Assembly (NCBI GenBank): GCA_946807835.1
Contig: OX327691.1
Span: 3,546,188 to 3,610,187, forward strand
DNA from: Ailanthus altissimus
Lineage: Eukaryota; Streptophyta; Magnoliopsida; Sapindales; Simaroubaceae
Reading direction: 5' to 3'
DNA: 64,000 nt
The notes beneath the pieces are model-generated. The model did not search any database. It was not told the origin of the DNA and saw nothing but the letters and a program-made list of their open reading frames with translations. Of this stretch, positions 59,540-64,000 are shown piece after piece. The number at the start of each line of letters is the position of its first letter. The stretch's first letter is position 1. The position numbers and the translations under genes are program-made.

Positions 59540-60985
59540 AATACCCCCAAACTTAAGACTTTGTTCGTCCTCGACCAAAACAAAGAACAACATTCACAAC
59601 TTATTCATGACTCTAAATAGAAACTAAAAACTAAAACCAAGCTTCGATTGATTAGATGATCAATATCGTTGTCTCAAAGGCTGCGAAAATAGCATAAGGC
59701 TCCTCAGAAATCAATAAATAAACTTTCAACGATCCTCATATTTTTGATAAAGTACTTCATTCTCCCTTGTAAATGATCACTTGTGCGTGTGTGTAATAAA
59801 CAAGTAATTAGCTAAATAGAACATAGATTTACTCGATACTTAAGAAATACATGAAGATGATATCTCGGTATATTTTTAATTATAACACTACTGTAAGCTT
59901 ACTTTTCATACTACTCTCAATTAATGTAGAAATAAACACGTCTAGGGATCTATTTAGGACTTTAATTAGCTTGTAATGTAAGGCTAGGGTAAAAGTGGGA
60001 TATTATTGATCTCTTGATTCCTTCTCCTCTTTAATTATTGATCTCTTCTCCTAAACTTATGATATTCCCAATTTTCTTTTAATCACTTTTACAAAGAATT
60101 TCTTCTTTTTTTCAAGCTAGGGGTATTATGCATTTAAACATTTTTTTTTCTTTTTTTATGTATCCCCAAATTTAGATTAATATGCACCTTCAAGACTTAT
60201 TATTTTTCATTATAGTACCCTTCTTTCATACATCCACATCCTTTTTCATTTTAAGAATATTTTTAAGTAAACTCATGATTTATGGTGTTACCAGTAGATT
60301 TTAGGATAAGTAAACTCAAAGTCTTTAGGCTTGTAATATGGTTAAATAGAAAAAAAAAATGGATAATTAAGCTTAAACAAGGTGACTAGAGATAAATATA
60401 CATATAAGGTAGGCTCGTAAAGGCTCAAATAGTCCGAAGATGGCCTAATGTCATGAATAACTCTACGCAAAAAAGTCAACTAATACAAGCTTCTTTCAAT
60501 ATGCTAAAAAAGATGTGATCAAAAATAAGCTCAAACTTTGTCCAAGATTCATAATATAAAAATTATCTCAAGCATCTATTATTTCCTAGAGACTTATGAA
60601 AACAAATTCAGCCAATATTCTAATTCATATCATCGACTAATGATCATCATCTCAACCAAAACATAACACTAAAAAAAATTTACCCTACAAGACAACCAAT
60701 CAAAGCATACAACAAAAATAAATACAAGTTATGTGTTTCTCACTCCAAACTTAAATTAGACATTGTCCACAATATCTAAAAATAATCTTAAAAATAAGAA
60801 AAACTCCCCTGATAATTGAAGTTGCAGCAATGTAGCGGTGTTGTCTATTGGTTAGACTGCAGTGTTCATTTGCTCCCAACGCTTGCAATTGCTTGTACTG
60901 CTTTCTTGAATGCTTGACTTACTGATTTATTCCTATAAATAAAAAAAAAACATAAGTAATACTGAAAATAAGCTTATAAAAATAA
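59540..60985 (-). other. Non-coding 3' interior of the Athila-like element
   Basis: Between the polypurine tract and the end of the coding region; homologous to 56277-57590. No coding frame. Confidence 0.6.
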
Positions 60986-61683
60986 AAAAGACTTGGGTTG
61001 CCTCCCAAGAAGCACTTGATTTAACGTCATCGGCTTGACGAAGTTCTTTCTATTCTTATGAAGGATCAAAGTTAATGGTGAAAGCATCCTTATATGCAAT
61101 CTTCTTGGGCTTTCGCTCTTTTGGCTTCCATATTCTTGTAATTAAACCTTGGTCAACAACTTGTTATTCTTTCTTGTGCTTCTCCGAAAAGACTTGAACT
61201 TAGATCGGTGAAGTATTTCTCTTGTGGCCTTTTCATTTATCCTCTCATCAAACTACTACTTCTTCTTCTTCTTTCTTCTCTTCCTATACCTTAACGTCTT
61301 TTTTTTATGTGAAGGTTTAATATCTCTATATCTTTGAGTTCTTTTGTGTTTAATTGCACCATATCAATGTTACAACAGTCTTCACCTTCATATGGCAACT
61401 TGATTTTCTTGAAGACTTTAAATGTCGCAGTGTCATCTTGTATCCTCGTGGTCATCTCCCTTTTTTAAACATTAATGACCGTATGTCCCATGGCTAAGAA
61501 GGGTCTTCCAAAAATTATAAGGATCTCCTTGTCTTCTTTCATGTCTAGAACAATGAAATCGACGGGGAAGATGAATCTATCCATATTTACTAGCACGTCC
61601 TCAATAATTCCCTTCGGGTAGGTGAGAGGGCGATCAACAAGTTGAAGTGTGATATTGATCGGCTTTACTTCTCTCAAACCTAA

Positions 61684-63169
61684 TGATGCGATATTTCTAT
61701 ATCATAAATTAAGTGCAAGTATACACTATCGTACGCAAGTAATAAAGAGACTAAATAAGTCGGATGTCGAACCCACAGGGATAATTCTTTCTTTTTAACC
61801 AATTACTAAAATTGTATCTTCCTAATAATTATTCAGAAAAATAAAAATCTAAGAATGAATGTAAGAAATATAAAAGTAAAAACATAATGCAATGAGATTT
61901 AAAGATAGCAATGTAGAGAAAACCTAGGATTAATATTATCCCTCAATATGTTTCTAATGATTAATCCTCTAATATTTAACTCACTTGGTCTTTATTATTG
62001 ATCAAGACGCTAATGTATTCACAAGCCTCTTCCAAGGTCATGCAAGTATATCTTAGTTTACCAAATACCTATATTCCTATGGTACTTGTAATAAATTAAG
62101 ATTCATTAAGATTAGGTCTTATTGATCATACATGCCAATTAGGTATATTCCTATCCTAAGTTGAAACTTGCATATGCAACATTGAATGTTACTCTACAAT
62201 CATGCATCAAATTACCTAGGTCTAAATATTATGATTCCTCTTCCGAGTTTATCAATAATATTACCAATTCATTCACCATATATTGGCCAGATATATTGAA
62301 GCATTAAACACAAGTAATTTAAATAATAAAAGACTAAGTTTATTAAATACTAAAAGATATGGCAATTAAGCACACATATTGAGTTCAAATATTAACCCTA
62401 GAAAATAAGTTAGCTCATGGCTACAAGAGAACAGCAGTAAAAATAATTATAAATCATGATACAATTATTAGCAAACCGATATAGACGTCGAATTGCTCTT
62501 TAATTGCGCTGCCTAGGAACTCTTGATGCCGAAGAACGTCTTGTATCTCTCTCTAAAGATGCTTCAATTAAGCTCCTATTGCTCTCCAAGACTCGTGCTC
62601 TGTATTCTTGGTGCTCTTGGGTCGTCTTGGATTCCTCTTGAAGGTTGGGAACGAGTGGCTTTATATAGGGATTGATATGAGCTTGAAAATCTCAATTCTC
62701 ATCGGACTAGGACTCGCACTACCGCTGGCGCGCTATGTAAATGTCGCTGGGGCGACGCGTGAAAAAGCGATTACCGCTGGAGCGGTGGGATCTTGGCGCT
62801 AGGGCGCTGCATGAAAACGGCTTCACCGCTGGCGCGGTATATTGATAGCGCTGGGGCGATGTATAGTCGCTGGCGCGGTGACTCTTCGGCGCTGGGGCGC
62901 TAGACGCGACTTAAGCAGGTCGTTTTTCTTATTTCGATCACTATTTCAGCGCTGGGGCGAAAATCCTTGTGGCGCTGGGGCGATGGACACATACTTTGAA
63001 AACTTTGCATTTTAGTCCATGTTTTCGCTCCTTTTGCATTCTTTCTTTAAATTTCGTTCAAGTCCCTACAATTAACAATAAAGCACATAAATAGCCATCT
63101 ATTCTCATAAAATCATAAAATATCAATAATAAAAACATGAGAAAATATATGACAAATTTGCCCTTATCA
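61684..63169 (-). mobile_element. Solo LTR with GC-decamer array, inside protease
   Basis: It opens tgatgcgat and ends cccttatca on the plus strand, 1486 bp, with target duplication cctaa (61679-61683 and 63170-63174). On the minus strand a TATA box (CCCTATATAAAGCC, about 62659-62672) lies just downstream of ten copies of CGCYNYAGCG (62723-62982). It belongs to the same LTR type as the fold-back arms at 55090-56276. It splits the gag-protease frame between NKL and REVKP. Confidence 0.92.
62723..62982 (-). repeat. Ten phased GC decamers upstream of an LTR TATA box
   Basis: Copies of CGCTRGNGCG start at 62723, 62745, 62775, 62797, 62827, 62849, 62868, 62890, 62950 and 62973. They fall in five pairs whose members are 22 or 23 bp apart. 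The first three pairs start 52 bp apart, so the array grew partly as a 52-bp tandem unit. Confidence 0.9.
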
Positions 63170-64000
63170 CCTAACTTGTTATAGACGAAAATGGGCATGA
63201 GATTAATGTTTACTCCTAGATTGCATAAGGCATTACCAAGATCATGATTACCAATGGAGCATGGTATGGTAAATCTCCCAGGATCTTTGAGCTTAGGAGG
63301 TAGCTTTTTCTAAAGAATAACATTACATTCCTTTGTCAATGCTACGATCTTATAATCCTCTAGTGTCATCTTTTTAGAAATGATGCTCTTCACAAACTTG
63401 ACTTAACTAGGCATTTATTCAATCACATTTGCAAAAGGGAGATTAATATATAATTTCTTAAAAACATTAAGAAATTTAGAGAATTGGTTATCTAATCTTT
63501 TATTTTAAAGCCTCCGTGGAAATGATGGGGGAGGTGTAAATGAATGACTACAAGGGATGTTTTTGCACTTATATGTTGCTCATTTGTCTTTTTAACACTT
63601 TTAGGATTTCCTTGCAACAATTTTCAATTTCAGCACTTGTATTACACCTCTGTAGCATTTAAGCGAAATGAATAGGTGGTCTATATGGCTGCACATTTTC
63701 TTGTTGGTCAACCCTATCTTTTTCTTTCATCTTTAAAAGTGGTGTTGGTAGTGTGTTGTCATGTAAGGTCTTACGACTTCGTAAGTTAACGACCTGACAT
63801 TGCTCTACACTTTCTCTATGAATTATCTCGGTATTGCTTGGTAGAGTTCCTTGAGGTCTCCTATTAATTATAGTAGCAAGTTGTCCCATTTATACCTTCA
63901 AATTCTTCAATGATGTTGAATGCTTCTATAAAATGATATCATTGGACTTTATATATTGCATAAATATGTCATCCAAAGTTGGCTTCCTCTCTTGTGGTGG

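Larger units (their letters stand above)
60986..64000 (-). pseudogene. Athila/Tat-type gag-protease, decayed and interrupted
   Basis: On the minus strand, gag is recognisable at 63889-63659 (MGQLATIINRRPQGTLPSN, then VVNLRSRKT). The protease follows at about 63260-63175 (DPGRFTIPC, ALCNLGVNINLMPI, where active-site Asp is now Asn) and, beyond the solo LTR, at 61677-61465 (VKPINITLQLVDRPLTYP, FIVLDMKEDKE, GRPFLAMG). A further relic, QVLLGRQPK (61017-60991), is the line usually found at the end of pol. Reverse transcriptase and integrase are missing between them, so the element is an internal deletion derivative. Several stops are present. Confidence 0.78.

Overview
This is a nuclear window from a flowering plant, most likely a eudicot. 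The evidence is one intact seven-exon poly(A)-binding protein gene with GT-AG introns, a plant-type gene relic, and a very high load of plant LTR retrotransposons (Ty1/copia, chromovirus and Athila/Tat Ty3/gypsy types) primed by initiator tRNA-Met. The DNA is strongly AT-rich apart from the gypsy element at 26.7-30.2 kb and small GC islands inside some LTRs. The species cannot be told from the sequence.

Layout. 0.3-5.0 kb: a minus-strand solo LTR of a copia family with LTRs of about 2.2 kb (here 'family A'), split by a second solo LTR of a related subfamily. 5.2-16.7 kb: a decayed family A element with two LTRs, primer-binding site, polypurine tract and broken gag-pol, whose gag is split by a family A solo LTR. 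16.8-17.5 kb: an LTR fragment. 18.1-19.0 kb: AT-rich, MITE-like DNA. 19.2-25.3 kb: a decayed plus-strand host gene resembling MRN-complex-interacting protein, with a minus-strand Tork-like copia element (20190-25162) inside its last exon. 26.2-30.4 kb: a minisatellite into which a very young, non-autonomous Ty3/gypsy chromovirus (26657-30248) has inserted. 30.5-34.2 kb: the intact PABP gene on the minus strand. 34.5-40.5 kb: AT-rich DNA with a coding-less LTR pair. 40.5-45.2 kb: a tRNA-Lys-like relic and a 47-bp minisatellite holding two solo LTRs. 46.8-53.0 kb: a decayed 'putative gypsy-type transposon' gene with a coiled coil, interrupted by a solo LTR that itself carries another. 53.3-55.0 kb: a roughly 70-bp minisatellite split by a solo LTR. 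55.1-64.0 kb: nested, decayed Athila/Tat-type elements on the minus strand, including an inverted LTR pair and a GC-decamer-rich solo LTR.

Only PABP (636 codons, every junction in frame) and the chromovirus ORF (876 codons) look translatable today. The two host genes are convergent and the young gypsy element lies between their 3' ends, about 210 bp past the PABP stop. Eight insertions were resolved as solo LTRs because 5-bp target duplications could be read on both sides (one has a single mismatch). Decay is dominated by C-to-T type nonsense changes (CAG/CAA to TAG/TAA, CGA to TGA, TGG to TGA), as expected for methylated, silenced repeats. I found no CRISPR array, operon or obviously new multi-gene system. 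The most distinctive items are the non-autonomous chromovirus, the stacked hairpins and phased GC decamers inside LTR promoter regions, the A-rich PABP leader and the interrupted MRNIP-like gene.
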